Part shown: positions 1 through 12,009 of the stretch, piece after piece
Layout of the letters: the number at the start of each line of letters is the position of its first letter
Numbering within the stretch: the first letter of the stretch is position 1
Assembly: GCA_905250125.1 (NCBI GenBank)
Contig: CAJNOL010000319.1
Location: 69,007 to 133,006 of the forward strand
Length of the DNA stretch: 64,000 bases
DNA from: Rotaria sordida
Taxonomy: Eukaryota; Rotifera; Eurotatoria; Philodinida; Philodinidae
Direction: 5' to 3'
The notes under the pieces: generated by a model
The model's input: the letters and a program-made list of their open reading frames with translations, nothing else
What the model was told of the DNA's origin: nothing
Database searches by the model: none
Translations under genes and position numbers: made by a program

Positions 1-415
1 AACTATTTGTTTCGCTTGAAAAAGTCCATGTAAAAGATAATGTTTTACAAAAAAAAGGCAAAATATTTTCTTCTCTTCTTCTGTATTTCTGCTGTTAATA
101 TTAATAATGAAACAATAAAAATTGTACCAGTATCTGTACCACAATAAATTGTTGTAGAAAATGATGATGCACATATCGAATGAATTTTAGTAGGAAATAA
201 AAATATACATAAACATTTTCCGGTAACAACATCCCATATGTAGAACTCAAGAATTTTTTACTTTAGAAAAAAATTATGATTATGAAAACATCGTTGGAAA
301 CTAAAGCTCACTTGAAGCAGTTAAAAATAAATGAAATTTTCCCATTGATATTTAACAAAGAACATGAACTGAGTCTGTATAACCTTGAAATGATTTTCAG
401 AATGATGTGGATCTC
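1..415 (-). pseudogene. WDR18 pseudogene fragment A
   Basis: On the minus strand this segment resembles exons 5 and 4 of the intact WDR18-like gene at 32705-34515. A stretch readable as LWD-VTGKCLC, then a T-rich intron remnant, then a GPIHDL-like region with mismatches are recognisable. The sequence begins with the same fused junction seen in the copies near 4810 and 12180: intron 8 is joined directly to the region of intron 5, so exons 6-8 are missing. It is broken and has no long open frame. It presumably lies downstream of another B-box/propeller gene just outside the window. Homology is by eye against the intact copy. Confidence 0.7.
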
Positions 416-1754
416 GTACATAGTTAGATCGAGGTCATAAGTGCTTATGAATGTATAAACCATAGAAGTATCACTGATTCAATAATAATTCATAAATATT
501 AATACAGGACATCGAGTTCAAAGTTTTATCATATACCATAGATCTTGACTGCATGAACTTTAATTTAAATGAAAGGATACATTCAATTCAAAAACTGAAC
601 GCGTATAAACGTGTTAAACTTCTTGAACTAATGCGAAATCGTAAAATTCGCACATTTTTATGATTTTATTTTCGTTAAAATTTCAACGCGCTTTCATAAG
701 CATTTTTATTGTTTGTCTGAGTGAGCTATAGCATAAGGAATGACCTTTCCAATGTTGTATTGTAAGTTAAATTTGCTCTTGGTTTTTCTACAAACATATT
801 GCTTTTTTTGAAATAGACAGAATAATGTTGTCGTTTATACTACACGACTGTTTTACAACAGTAAAAAATATTTTTGAAGTATTTTTTCCGCTAAGTTTCA
901 ATGATTAGACGTCTCAATGCGATCATTCCAACAGTCGGAAACAACATCTTCAAAGACCCGAATTACCTATAATATGGCATATTACTGCATTAGTTTCCAA
1001 TGTATTTCGTCGTAATTCATCAGCTCGTTTTTTCGCTAGCAGGCAATTATTCTTTCTCCTACTGTTTTCATCATTTTACAAGCTTTACATAAAACGGCGA
1101 CGTCAAGAGTCCGGTTTTCGTTGTTTTATATCGTTTACTACCACTTACCGTGCCGTTTTTTTCGACCTGAGATATTTCGAAAAAATATTGCAGAAAGAAT
1201 TGACTCCGTGCATGGCTTTTGCAGATGGTGACTGCTGTTCTTGGAAACGCATGGTTCGAGCAAAAGATTTCACTACAAAAAAAGACATTATTTTTCAAAT
1301 CTTTTTTTGACTGAAGAGTCTGAACTGGATCTAAAAAATTTGAAAGATCTCAGACGATATAGTTTTTGATCAGCTATATTTTTCTATATTTTTTGATAAA
1401 GTCTGATTCACGTAGTCCAAAACTATCAAAAAAAAAATCAAATTTTCAAGTTGCAAGAGCTCTTGTAGAGAAGTTTGACTTTTGGATTCTTCTCCTTCAT
1501 AAGTTCATTCTGAAAAGGTATGTCCGGTGCGAAATTTGTAGCTCGAACATTGCTCTTTACAACAACAGAAAAATGTGATTGTCTTAAAAATCCATAATAT
1601 AGTCAAACGAAGTTTGATATTTTTTTCATCTCTTTTGCAGCTCATTTTATACACACAGTCTACAATGTCACACATGATGAAAATAGGTTTCTTTTGTATT
1701 ATATTCTTCAAAAATATTCAATATTCAGTTTTTCGACTAATAATCACATGCAAT
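416..1754. other. duplicated non-coding 5' flank
   Basis: No gene is supported. Bases near 430-600 match the end of the WDR18 pseudogene blocks near 5500 and 12730. Bases near 1060-1754 match 9860-10440 in the same orientation, the 5' flank of the paralog at 10670. The two flanks part at a TTAA at 1755, where an element is inserted. Small open frames here are AT-rich, differ between the copies, and look random. Confidence 0.6.
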
Positions 1755-2862
1755 TTAAGGTTCCCTCAAAAATCGATCTCAGTCCAGGAACATTCAAATG
1801 ACATGAAATTTTTAGGATATGTTGGGGCTATTGTGAAAAAGCTATAGTGAAATTTTCAGTCCGATATCGTGATCTTTGAGAGAGATGTTGTCAAACAACG
1901 GTCAAAAAGAGCGAATTTGACAACTCAAATTTCTCACTCCAGGTTGATGTGATTGTCACATATTGAAGTAAATACGTAAAAATTCAAGATCAATAACTTG
2001 TTTATTGACTTGAAAGTACAGAAAACGAATAACAAGTCAGATGAAAGAAACGAACAAGAATAACAAGATTATAACTATTTTGTTACTAACTTGAAACTGA
2101 TTTTTCAACGATCTTTTTCAAAGAAAACATATATATATATCTCGTAATGGCGCATACAACAAAGTAGAAGGACGGAAAGAAAACAATAGAAATATACGCA
2201 AATGAAGATGAGTTATTTCCAAAACGAAATAAGTATATACATTACGTAATAGACAATATTATTACATGATATAAAATAAAGTCAAGGTCCAATATAATGT
2301 TTTTTTTGACATTGATCAAAAATAACGAATACAAGAGAAATAAAAAGAAGAAACAGAAAATAACAATAGTGAATCTCACTACATGACAGTGATGTATTTT
2401 AATTTTCTTTTTGGTTTGAAAGAGCATGTCAAGATATAGGACACCACAGAGTCCTTTTTTCAAATTCTTACTTTTTAAGCGGAAGAAGATATCACAAGGT
2501 CAATGACTTTAAAAAATCCTAAAAAATGACGGTTTTCTATAGAGATGTTTTCTTATATTATTATAAACAAGCTTATTTTAAAAAAAGAACTCTGCAGCAC
2601 TCTGCGTCTTGACGTGCTCTTTCTAAAAAAAATTTCAATACATCACATGGATCTGGATTGAGAAATTTGGGTTGCCTCTTCGACATACGTATCATGAACT
2701 GAGAAAAACCGAAAACGGGAGAGGAGGGGGGAGGGAAGGTCGGTGCCGAGTAAAAAATTTTTGTCGTTTATGAGAGATCAGATCACGGGCTATCTTTTCC
2801 TGCATTTGCCTTAATTTCGATCATTCTGAAGAAAACTGACGTTTTTTGAGGGGGAGACTTAA
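1755..2862. mobile_element. TTAA-flanked MITE-like element, copy 1
   Basis: This is an insertion of about 1.1 kb. TTAA lies at 1755-1758 and again at 2859-2862. The inner ends are inverted-repeat-like: a CCCTCAAAAA-type motif at the left and its complement TTTTTTGAGGGGG at the right. The paralogous flank at 10.4 kb runs continuously through this point without the insert. A second copy lies at 48827-49553. An internal fold-back, whose arms begin GAAAGAGCATGTCA near 2418 and end TGACGTGCTCTTTC near 2627, is shared by both copies. TTAA targets are typical of the piggyBac superfamily, but no transposase is present, so that assignment is inference. Confidence 0.75.
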
Positions 2863-3087
2863 GTATTCATTCTTCTCCTTGTAAAGTCATTACTCTTGCA
2901 GCACCGATTAATTGAATTCAAAGCTGAAAAAAAAACAACTTAACTTTCGTTATACGAATGCAGAAGCAATACTTTTTCGATTCTTCAGTAAACAAAAATT
3001 TTTTTGCTTGAGAAACAACATCAAATTTCATTTTCTCTTTCTATTGCAACTATATCTTGAACGTTGAAATTTGATTATTTTCATCAA
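2863..3087 (+). promoter_or_regulatory. 5' leader of the B-box/propeller gene
   Basis: This segment resumes the homology with 10441-10669 and with about 31010-31201 after the element ends. The conserved stretch includes a poly-A run, a TTAACTTTCGTTATA-like block and the TTTCATCAA just before the ATG. No TATA box was clear. The conservation may reflect recent duplication as much as function. Confidence 0.35.
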
Positions 3088-4392
3088 ATGTCTCAATCAT
3101 GTTCGATAAAGAAATGCATTCGTACATCACGTGGACTGTGTGATTGTTGTCAACAAAATCTTTGTTTACAACATTTAAATGAACATAATGCCTCACTCGT
3201 TTCTCAACTCAATCCTTTGATTGATGAAATTAATGCACTTAGTGATTGTCTCAAAACACTAAATATTCAAAAAACAATTGCGAATAGTCGTGAAAAACTT
3301 GAACAATGGCGTGAAGATTGCCATAATAAGATTGACTGTTTTTTTGAAGAAAAATGTCAAGAACTTGATCAACTTATTAATGAAAAAGTTGATCAACAAC
3401 GAGAAGAACTCAAACGAATGCATTTGAAGATGACTGAACTCATGAATACACAAGAAACAACTCGTCAAGATATCGATCTATTGAAATCAACTATTCGTCA
3501 ACTTGAAAGAAATATGAACAACATTGAACAAAAATGTTTTACAATCAATACTCGCCCATTAATAATTGATGAAACGTTCGTTTTTATTAAGAAAACGACT
3601 GAACAAGAGCTTGATCTATCAACTCTTTCGCCTGTATGCAGAAAAATTACTAGTCCTGAAGGCACTTTTGGATCACTAACTAGCAATGATCAACATTTAT
3701 TGATACATCAAGAGCCATATTTATGTTTATTTGATCAAGACATGAATATTATCAGACAAACATTATGGCCTTACGATGCAATTCGTGACATGTGCTGGTC
3801 GTCAAGATTAGATCGATTCATTGTACTTGAAAAAAATAATATCTATCTCATTAATGAAAATACAATGTCAATTGACAATGTGCACACAATTGAAGAACGG
3901 GAATGGTTATCATGTACATGTTCTGACACAGTTTTATTTGCAAGCACCGCTGAATGGGGTTCATCTATTATGGAATTCACATTACTCTCGACGATCAAAT
4001 TGATTAAAGAATGGAAATGTCCTCTTACATGTACCAAAGATGAAGCTATCAATAGTATCGTTTACAATCACGAAAATCTCGCTCTGATGATTATGAATAA
4101 ATCCAAGAAATCACTACGCATTGAATTGAGATATGCAAAGACGCTTAATCGCATTTGGTTACTTCAACTTGATATTAGATGGGTCCAAAATAAAGCATTT
4201 CGATGTTGTTCACTTTCTTGTAATGAATGGCTCGTTGTTGACTACGAGACTGGACGCCTATTACAGATTACAAAAGATGGAAAAATAAAGAAAACAATTC
4301 AATATCATCCGATTCCTTACTGTGCTACTTTGTTTGACCTAAATAAGCTAGCTGTATCAACTGTGAATGGCGTAAACCTGCACACAACTTAA
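3088..4392 (+). CDS. B-box/coiled-coil/propeller protein, paralog 1
   Basis: Single-exon gene of 434 codons. The start is set at the ATG opening MSQSCSI because all five paralogs align from there; the upstream in-frame ATG at 3064 lies in the conserved leader. Residues 5-33 hold C5, C10, C18, C20, C21, C26, H29 and H33, a B-box-like zinc site. Residues about 35-165 are a Glu/Lys/Gln-rich helix with heptad character, a likely coiled coil. Residues about 195-434 show roughly six repeated beta units, including DMCWSS, SCTCSD and NEWLVVDYETGRL, resembling an NHL/WD-type propeller. The layout is TRIM-like without a RING, so binding or scaffolding is more likely than ubiquitin ligase activity (inference). 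AATAAA overlaps the stop codon. A WDR18 pseudogene follows. The exact function is unknown. Confidence 0.85.
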   Translation: MSQSCSIKKCIRTSRGLCDCCQQNLCLQHLNEHNASLVSQLNPLIDEINALSDCLKTLNIQKTIANSREKLEQWREDCHNKIDCFFEEKCQELDQLINEKVDQQREELKRMHLKMTELMNTQETTRQDIDLLKSTIRQLERNMNNIEQKCFTINTRPLIIDETFVFIKKTTEQELDLSTLSPVCRKITSPEGTFGSLTSNDQHLLIHQEPYLCLFDQDMNIIRQTLWPYDAIRDMCWSSRLDRFIVLEKNNIYLINENTMSIDNVHTIEEREWLSCTCSDTVLFASTAEWGSSIMEFTLLSTIKLIKEWKCPLTCTKDEAINSIVYNHENLALMIMNKSKKSLRIELRYAKTLNRIWLLQLDIRWVQNKAFRCCSLSCNEWLVVDYETGRLLQITKDGKIKKTIQYHPIPYCATLFDLNKLAVSTVNGVNLHTT

Positions 4393-5470
4393 TAAAATAC
4401 TTCACTGCTTTCATTTAGTGATTTGCTTTACTTTTCCCATGAAGAACACGAAATAAAACAAATAACCGCACTTTCCTGAAATATTATTTAAGATAGATTT
4501 GATAATTGAAATTAATCGTATTACCTTCATTTGTTGCTCAAGTAATAAATAAGCCATTTGAACAAATGTTTGTGCTACCATAGCTGTTGAATCGTCTGAT
4601 TCACCGCTCATTGGTGGCTAGAAAAAAATGAAACTTTCATGAAAATATCTGTGCATTCATAAATTTTTATCCTTGGGATGAATTTTACAAAATGTTGATT
4701 ACATATTGATCTTTGCATAGTTAGCCGTTTCGAGTTGCAAGAGTATGTATTATAACTTCACTTTTTGTTGCATATGAAAAATTCTATTTCAAACAAAATC
4801 TTTTCACAAAAAAAAAACAAAATATTTATTTCTTCTTATTTACTTCTGTTGTTAATGTTCGGAATGAAACAATGAAAATTGAACCAATATCTATACTACA
4901 ATAAATTGTTGTAGAAAGTGAAGATGTACATATCTAATGAATTTTAGTAGGAAATAAAAATATAAATAAACATTTTCTGGTAATAACATCCCATATTTAA
5001 AATTCAAGGGCTTATCACTTTAGAAAAAACCGAGGATTACGAAAACATAGTCGGAAACTAAGATCACTTGAAGCAGTTAAAATTAAATGAAATTTTCCAA
5101 TTGATATTTGATAAAGATTATGAATTGGACCTGTATGATCTTGAAATGGATGTAAATCAACGAAATTCTACCCGACTATTTAATCGTCAAACATAAAATG
5201 AAGGACGACCGATAGCAGTAGCATAGACATGATTAGTGACGGAATTAATTGGAAGAGCGTAAAATTAAAAGTGATTAGATAATATTCGAATAACTATCAC
5301 TATTTTGAGGGTGAGGGCATCATATTCAAATATTATGTAATTACTTTTCATTCTGCACTCTTCTGGCTGACTCCATCACTTGATATGATCACGAGAACAT
5401 AGGAGACCATGATATGTAACGAGTGTATCGCATTTAAATGTAAGAAGAACATTGACACAAAGTTACTTCA
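4393..5470 (-). pseudogene. WDR18 pseudogene fragment B
   Basis: The block corresponds on the minus strand to pieces of the WDR18-like gene at 32705-34515. The last exon is readable near 4520-4617 (SGESDDS, FVQMAYLLLEQQM). Exons 5 and 4 follow near 4850-5140, and exon 1 pieces lie near 5170-5215 and 5385-5460 (related to RDHIYAAAVDRPSI). Exons 6-8 are absent at the same junction as in the other two fragments, and exons 2-3 are also gone. It is non-functional by content. It lies convergent to the B-box/propeller gene, as the intact pair does. Confidence 0.8.
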
Positions 5471-5479
5471 TAATCGTGT

Positions 5480-6360
5480 TCATCTTGTTTACAGTTACAT
5501 AGAGGTCATGAGTACTTATAAACATATAAATGATAGACATATCACTGATTCGATAATAATACATGAATGGTAAGAGTTATCGAGTGCTAAGTTTTACTCT
5601 GTTATAGTTCTTTACGTAAACTATAATACTGTATGCTTTTCGAACTTCAAAAATACGCTCCAATTGGGACATGCTTAGGCGTAGTGTCCTCAGAAAATGA
5701 TGTTATGTCTTTTGGACTAGTCTTTACTTTGCTATGGTGATAAAACTATAGTGGAAGTCAAAACCAATGCCATATTCGGAAGGAGCATTGAAAATCGATT
5801 CATTTCTTACGTTATAAATATTTCTGAGACTGTTTTCAATCAAAAAATTAATCCCAAGTCCTCTCTCCGCGGCCGTAGAAGACATGATGTCCGTCAAAGT
5901 AGTATTTTTATCATTTAGACCTCTACTATTTGACATCGATAGACATTCTGGAAGTTCGGATCCTTTGTTCAAGTGAAAATAATTGCGTTTTCGAGACACC
6001 CAATTTTGTGCGCTGAATGCGAATCTCAATCCAATTTTTTGATTTTGACAGAGATTGGATAACGTGTACAAGTAGGACTAGTAATCAATAAGAAGACAGG
6101 CCATGTTGAGGTCAATGCTAACTCAGTTTTCAAGTTATTTACATTGAAAAAATTAAAATAAAAAGATGCATCTGGAGGAGATGTATGTCCGATTAAAAAA
6201 GAGCTATGGTATCATTTGTTTAATGAAAGAGAAATCAGAAATACTACTGCATTAGAACTGTGATTTTTCGAATTTTCGACAGGTTTTGAGGTGGAGCGTT
6301 TAGTTTGCTTTGTATGTTGCTCATTGATATAGAAACATTATACATTTGACCAACTTTCTA
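5480..6360. mobile_element. half copy of a fold-back element
   Basis: This segment matches the element at 17480-18670. Bases about 6130-6345 match 18440-18665 in the same orientation (one arm). Bases about 5500-5840 match the reverse complement of about 17930-18300 (the loop). That is what an inverted element that lost one arm would give. Reading frames inside are not conserved between the copies, so no protein is called. Confidence 0.65.
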
Positions 6361-6919
6361 AAATTTAACCACTCAATCACAAAAATGATCAATCCGTATA
6401 AATTTAAAAAAAGACAAAAAGAAATCGTATTTTCCCACTTTTTTTGAAAATCATGATTTTTCAACTAAAATATCCTAGCCAAGGCTTGATGAAGAACAGT
6501 TTAATTTTCTACGAATTTATAGGTTATCAAGTGCTGAACACAATGGTCAAGAATCGTCTTGATTCGACACTTTATTACTTTAAATAGATAGTTTTTACAA
6601 ATGGATCACAAATAACCTAGCAAGGGGCAAAGATTTAAAAGCTGCACGACTGACAGAAAGGTTATTTTTTTCTTAACGTCATGATCTAAGATTTATATTT
6701 TACATAGTCATGTAAGGAAAAGTTTTTCTATTTCTATTGGTGGACTAATACTGATATTTTATTTGCATATTAGGAAATAAAAAGATATTGTAACTTGACT
6801 TATTTCGATTATTAAATCAACATTAAACAATATTACAGTAAAATGCAATTAATTGTTTTTAATTCGAGTAGTTCATCGACAAACTAAAGCAAAAAACTAA
6901 TCGAAAGCAGTCATGCATT
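6361..6919. other. 3' flank without a gene
   Basis: Nothing codes here. Bases about 6710-6900 match 28790-28985, the 3' flank of the truncated paralog at 29001. This shows that the minus-strand copies were duplicated together with their own downstream sequence. Confidence 0.5.
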
Positions 6920-8227
6920 TTATTGAATGGTATGCAGGTTTACGTGACTTAGAGTTAATACAGCTATCTTGTTTAGATCGAACAGAGTAGCACGATAAGG
7001 AGGCGGATCATATTGAATTGTTTTCCTTATTTTTCCGTCTTCTGTAACTTGTAGCAGATATCCAGTCTCATAGTCGACAATGAGCCATTCATTACAAGTC
7101 AGTGAACAGCAGCCAAATGCTATATATTGAATGCACTTAATATTAAGTTGAAGTGTCCAGATGCGATCGAATGTTTCTGCATATCTCAATTCAATGCGTA
7201 CCGATTTCTTGGATAAATTCATAACTATTAGAGCAAGATTTCCGTTATTGTAAACAATATCGCAGATAGTTTCATCTTTGGCACATGTAAGAGGATATTT
7301 CCATTCTCTAATCAATTCAATTGCTGGGAACAGTGTAAACTCCATAATAGATGAAGCACGTTCATTTGTACTTACAAAGAGAATTGCATCAGAACATGTA
7401 CAAGATATTAAGTCTCGTTCTCCAATTCTCTGCACATTATCAATTGACATTGTATTTTCGTCAATGAGAAAGATGTCATTTTCTTCAAGCACAATGAATC
7501 GACCTAATGTTGATGACCAACACATGTCTTGAATTTCCCCGTAAGACCATTTTGTTTGTTTGACGATGTTCATTTCTCTATCAAATAAGCGTAAATTTGG
7601 ATACTGATGTATTAATAAGTATCGATCATTCGCAGTTAATAATCGAAAACTTCCATCAGAGCGATCAATTGTTTTGTAGACAGACGAAAGAGTTGATATA
7701 TCAAGTTCATGATCAGTCGTTCTTTCAATCGAAACGAGCGTGTCATCTATTAATAATGGACGAGTGGTGATTGTTAAACCTTTTTGTTCGATATTGTTTA
7801 TATTTCTTTCAAGTTGACGAATACTTGATGTCAATAAATCGATATGTTGACGAGTTGTTTCTTGTATGTGGATGAGTTCAGTTATCTTCAAATGTGTTCG
7901 ATTGAGCACTGTTCGTTGTTGATCAACTATTTCATTAACAAGTTGATCAAGTTCTTGACATTTTTGTTCAAAAAAACAATCAATCTTCTTATAACACTCT
8001 TGACGCCATTGTTCAAGTTTTTCACGGCTACTGTCAATAGTTTTTTGAATATTTAGTGTTTCGAGACAATATCCAAGTACATTAATTTCATCAGTTAAAG
8101 GATCCAGTTGAGAAATAAGTAAAGCATTATGTTCATTTAAATGTTGTAAACAAAGATTTTGCTGGCAACAATCACACAGTCCACGTGATGTCCGAGTGCA
8201 TTTCTCGATCGAACATGATTGAGACAT
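6920..8227 (-). CDS. B-box/coiled-coil/propeller protein, paralog 2
   Basis: Single-exon gene of 435 residues, with the start set at MSQSCSIEKC; 19 further in-frame codons upstream (to 8284) do not align with the plus-strand copies. Zinc-ligand candidates C5, C10, C18, C20, C21, C26, H29 and H33 are all kept. A coiled coil follows to about residue 165, then the propeller-like region (DMCWSS, SCTCSD, NEWLIVDYETGYL). The stop codon sits inside AATAAA. With the plus-strand gene at 10670 it forms a divergent pair about 2.4 kb apart. Amino-acid differences from the other copies are spread along the protein and no frame is broken, so it is probably functional. Its partner or substrate is unknown. 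Confidence 0.85.
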   Translation of the reverse strand: MSQSCSIEKCTRTSRGLCDCCQQNLCLQHLNEHNALLISQLDPLTDEINVLGYCLETLNIQKTIDSSREKLEQWRQECYKKIDCFFEQKCQELDQLVNEIVDQQRTVLNRTHLKITELIHIQETTRQHIDLLTSSIRQLERNINNIEQKGLTITTRPLLIDDTLVSIERTTDHELDISTLSSVYKTIDRSDGSFRLLTANDRYLLIHQYPNLRLFDREMNIVKQTKWSYGEIQDMCWSSTLGRFIVLEENDIFLIDENTMSIDNVQRIGERDLISCTCSDAILFVSTNERASSIMEFTLFPAIELIREWKYPLTCAKDETICDIVYNNGNLALIVMNLSKKSVRIELRYAETFDRIWTLQLNIKCIQYIAFGCCSLTCNEWLIVDYETGYLLQVTEDGKIRKTIQYDPPPYRATLFDLNKIAVLTLSHVNLHTIQ

Positions 8228-10669
8228 TTGATAGAAATAATCAGATTCGAATGTTCTAGAAATAGTTACAATAGGAAGAGACAATGAAATATGATGTTAT
8301 TTTCGGAGAAAAAAAGGCTCGTTCACTGAACAAAAGAAAAAAAAAAGATGGTTTTTCCATTCATATAACGTAGGTTAAGATTTGAATTCAATAAACAGAT
8401 CTCGTACGAATAGAGACTTTATAAAGATAAGTATGATTACTTAAGCTGAAGAGGACTTTTCTTCCGAAAATAGAATATTCATTTTTGGCTTGAAAATATG
8501 AGAAAAAAAAAGGATCTGCCTTTATTATAGGTAACATTGTAGACTGTACCTATACTTTTGACCGCGGGTACTTCAAATCAAATAAATACGCAAGAAATAT
8601 CAATTAACTCATGATATTAAAAACAAGGTGTATGCTTATAGTTTATTTTCCATTTTAAAAATAATTATATCATTTTTTTTTACAAATAAACATAAAAAAC
8701 GGATGTGTTTCGTATTTTGTCGATATCTCACGAATGGCTGCATGGTTTGGACTCGGAAATATCTCATTAGATAAAAACCAATATAGAGTACAAACTGATT
8801 TTATTAAATGACCTCGGATGGATATATGATTAGCTTCCCATTAATGGTATTGATGAAAATACTATTTAACGAGGTTGACTCAAAACTTTAGCGGTAGCAA
8901 CAACGTTGGGAATTCTGTAGGGCCATGGTTGTAGAGACAATGATGTTCTATCGAATACACTATACAACCATATCGAACTATTCGGCTTTTTGGAAATTTG
9001 TATACCTCGTTGTGATTTCCCTATTTCAATTAATGATGATTTTATTGAATATTAAGAAACTAAATGTTGAAGAATAGATATTTTTTCGGCATAACTACGA
9101 TAACGATAATCAATTGTTTTGATTGTTCAATTGAATTTTAAGCCAAAAAGAAGATAAAATAATTATCATATTCTAATAAATATACTTTTTACCATCCGAT
9201 TCAGTATGATATGCAGTAAAATGTATGTGAAGCTGAAAGAAAAAGGAAATCAATGCATGGATGAACACATCGTATCAATTAACGAACATATAGTGAGTAT
9301 GTATTATTTCTTTTTTTTTCTGTTCTGTTTTGCTATAGAAAAAGGAGATATGAGTAATCATAGTTACACTTGTACTTTTTTTTTCTATGTCATGTGATTA
9401 TGTGAATCATTCGATCGAGAGATTACCTTGGATGGACATTTAAAAGTTTATTTTGTATATAACTAAATTTTTATTATATGATATACTTTATATAAATATT
9501 TGCATATCAAGACTGATTAGAGTTTGTTTTTCTTGTAGCAACAAAGTAAAAAAATTTTACTTGAAAAATTACAATAGACAAAACATAAATAAAAATGCGA
9601 GATAATTAGATTTCTTAACTTTTTCAAAAGAAAATATCATATTTCAAAATATATATCAATCTCATGTGTTCGTTAAGCATTGATTATATCATTGCAATGA
9701 ATTCTATAAATAAGAGATTGAATTATGCTAGTAATATGTTTTTGTACTCCATACAACCTAGGTTTTAAAAAAATAAATGTGTGAAGTTAAGATTAAAATA
9801 ATGTCAAGATATTCATCATCCATTTCATCAGAGCACAACAATTTTATTAAAGTGAAATATAAAAGTTTACGGAAAACAGTGAGGAAAAGATATCGATTTT
9901 CGCTATTTCATATCATTTACGGTTTGTTTTTCTTCGATCAGGAATATTTCGCACAAATCATGCAAAAAGAATTGAGTTCATGTTTCGTTTCTTGAGATGA
10001 TGGCTGATGTTCTTGAAAACTCATAGTTCTAACAAAGGACTCCAGTTTAGAAAGATTACATTTTTCAAATCTTATTGATTGAAGAGTTCGGTATGAATCT
10101 AAAATAATTTAATCAAGCGGAAACGATAGAGTTTTTCATGAGCTATATTTTTTTAATTTTTTGATAAAACTTGGTCTACGTAGCCAAAAATTTTAAAAAA
10201 ATATCGACTTCCGAAATTGCAAGAGCTTTTTGAGAGGTGTTTGACTTTCGGTTTCTTCTCCTTCATAAATTCGTTCTGGAAAAATATTTTTGATACAAAA
10301 TTTCTAATTCGGACATTATTGTTTTCAACAACAAGAAAAAGTGATTGCTTTAGTAGTCCTTACACACTGATTCTTTTCCTTTCATCATATTCTCCAAAAA
10401 ACAAATTAATATTCTATTTTTTGATAAGTACCTCCAGTTGAAGTATTCATTATTATTCTTGTAAACTCATTACTTTTACGATATCTATTTAGTAAATTTA
10501 AAGCAGAAAAAAAAACAACTTAACATTCATTATACGAATGCAAAAATCAATGAGTTTTTCGTTTCTTCAGCAAACAAATAATTTTTCTCTTGAGAAATAA
10601 CATTACATTTCATTTTCTCTTAATACAACAACTATATGTAAAACAGTAAAAATTGTTTAGTTTCATCAA
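8228..10669. other. divergent intergenic region shared by duplicated units
   Basis: No gene is supported. Bases about 8690-9000 match 17370-17470 plus 18920-19110, that is, the same sequence without the fold-back insert. Bases about 9150-9860 match 19910-20640. Bases about 9860-10440 match 1060-1754. The 5' regions of both divergent genes must lie here. No clear TATA box or CpG-rich promoter was seen. The small open frames are not conserved in the paralogous blocks. Confidence 0.6.
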
Positions 10670-11977
10670 ATGTCTCAATCATGTTCGATAAAGAAATGCA
10701 TTCGTACATCACGTGGACTGTGTGATTGTTGCCAGCAAAATCTTTGTTTACAACATTTAAATGAACATAATGCTTCACTTATTTCTCAACTCAATCCTTT
10801 GACTGATGAAATTAATGCACTTGGTGATCGTCTCAAAACACTAAGTATTCACAAAGCAATTGCGGATAGTCGTGAAAAACTTGAACAATGGCGTGAAGAT
10901 TGTTATAAGAAGATTGATTGTTTTTTCGAACAAAAATGTCAAGAACTTGATCATCTTATTGATGAAAAAGTTGGCAAACAACGAGAAGAACTCAAACGAA
11001 TACAGTTGAAGATAACTGAACTGATCAATACACAAGAAACAACTCGTCAAGATATCGACTTATTGACATCAACTATTCGTGAACTTGAAAGAAATATGAA
11101 CAACATTGAAGAAGCATGTTTTACGGTCGATACTCGTCCATTATTAATAGATGACACGCACGTTTCGATTGGAAGAACGACTGACCATGAACTTGATCAA
11201 TCAACTCTTTGGTCTGTCTGTAGAACAATTGCTAGCCCTAAAGGCAGTTTTGCATCGCTAAGTAGCAATGATCGACACTTGTTGAAACATCAAGAACCAA
11301 ATTTATGTTTATTTGATAGAGAAATGAACATCGTCAAACAAACATTATGGTCTTACGGTACAATTCATGACATGTGTTGGTCATCAATATTAGATCGATT
11401 CATTGTACTTGGAAAAAATAATATTTATCTCATTAACGAAAATACAATGTCAATTGATAATGTGCAGAGAATTGAAGGACGAAACTGGGGATCGTGTACA
11501 TGTTCTGACATAGTTCTTTTTGCATCCATAATTGAACGTGCTTCATCTATTATGGAATTCACATTAGTCCCAGCAATTGAATTAATTAAAGAATGGAAAT
11601 ATCCTCATACATGTACCAACGATGAATTTATCACTGATATTGTTTACAACAACGGACATCTTGCTCTGATAGTTATGAATAAACCTGAGAAATCGGTGCT
11701 CATTGATTTAAGAAATGCCAAGACACTCAGTCGCATTTGGACATTTCAACCTGATATTAGATGGGTCCAAAATAAAATATTTCGTTGTTGTTCACTCACT
11801 TGTAATGAATGGCTCATGGTCGACTATGAGACTGGACGTCTGCTGCAGATCACAAAAGATGGGAAAATCAAGAAAACAATTAAATATCATCCGGCTCCCT
11901 ACCGTGCCATTCTATTCGGTTTAAATAAACTAGCTGCATCGACTATGACTGATGTAAGACTACATGCAATTCAATAA
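10670..11977 (+). CDS. B-box/coiled-coil/propeller protein, paralog 3
   Basis: Single-exon gene of 435 residues, and the only paralog whose open frame begins exactly at the conserved MSQSCSI. All Cys/His positions of the N-terminal zinc motif are present (C5 to H33). A coiled coil spans about residues 35-165 (REKLEQW, KCQELDHLIDEK). The C-terminal beta-repeat region follows (DMCWSS, SCTCSD, NEWLMVDYETGRL). AATAAA overlaps the stop. It is closest to paralog 1 by eye, including the shared 5' flank and the WDR18 remnant downstream. A TRIM-like binding role is inference from the architecture. Confidence 0.86.
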   Translation: MSQSCSIKKCIRTSRGLCDCCQQNLCLQHLNEHNASLISQLNPLTDEINALGDRLKTLSIHKAIADSREKLEQWREDCYKKIDCFFEQKCQELDHLIDEKVGKQREELKRIQLKITELINTQETTRQDIDLLTSTIRELERNMNNIEEACFTVDTRPLLIDDTHVSIGRTTDHELDQSTLWSVCRTIASPKGSFASLSSNDRHLLKHQEPNLCLFDREMNIVKQTLWSYGTIHDMCWSSILDRFIVLGKNNIYLINENTMSIDNVQRIEGRNWGSCTCSDIVLFASIIERASSIMEFTLVPAIELIKEWKYPHTCTNDEFITDIVYNNGHLALIVMNKPEKSVLIDLRNAKTLSRIWTFQPDIRWVQNKIFRCCSLTCNEWLMVDYETGRLLQITKDGKIKKTIKYHPAPYRAILFGLNKLAASTMTDVRLHAIQ

Positions 11978-12009
11978 AACGAATGAATACTTTCATATAG
12001 TGTTTTGCT

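Noticed and set aside
8228-8284. 19-codon extension of paralogs 2 and 4 (also 16910-16966)
   Set aside because: The two extensions resemble each other weakly through common descent, but plus-strand copies lack them and start at MSQ/MSS. A start here is possible but less likely.
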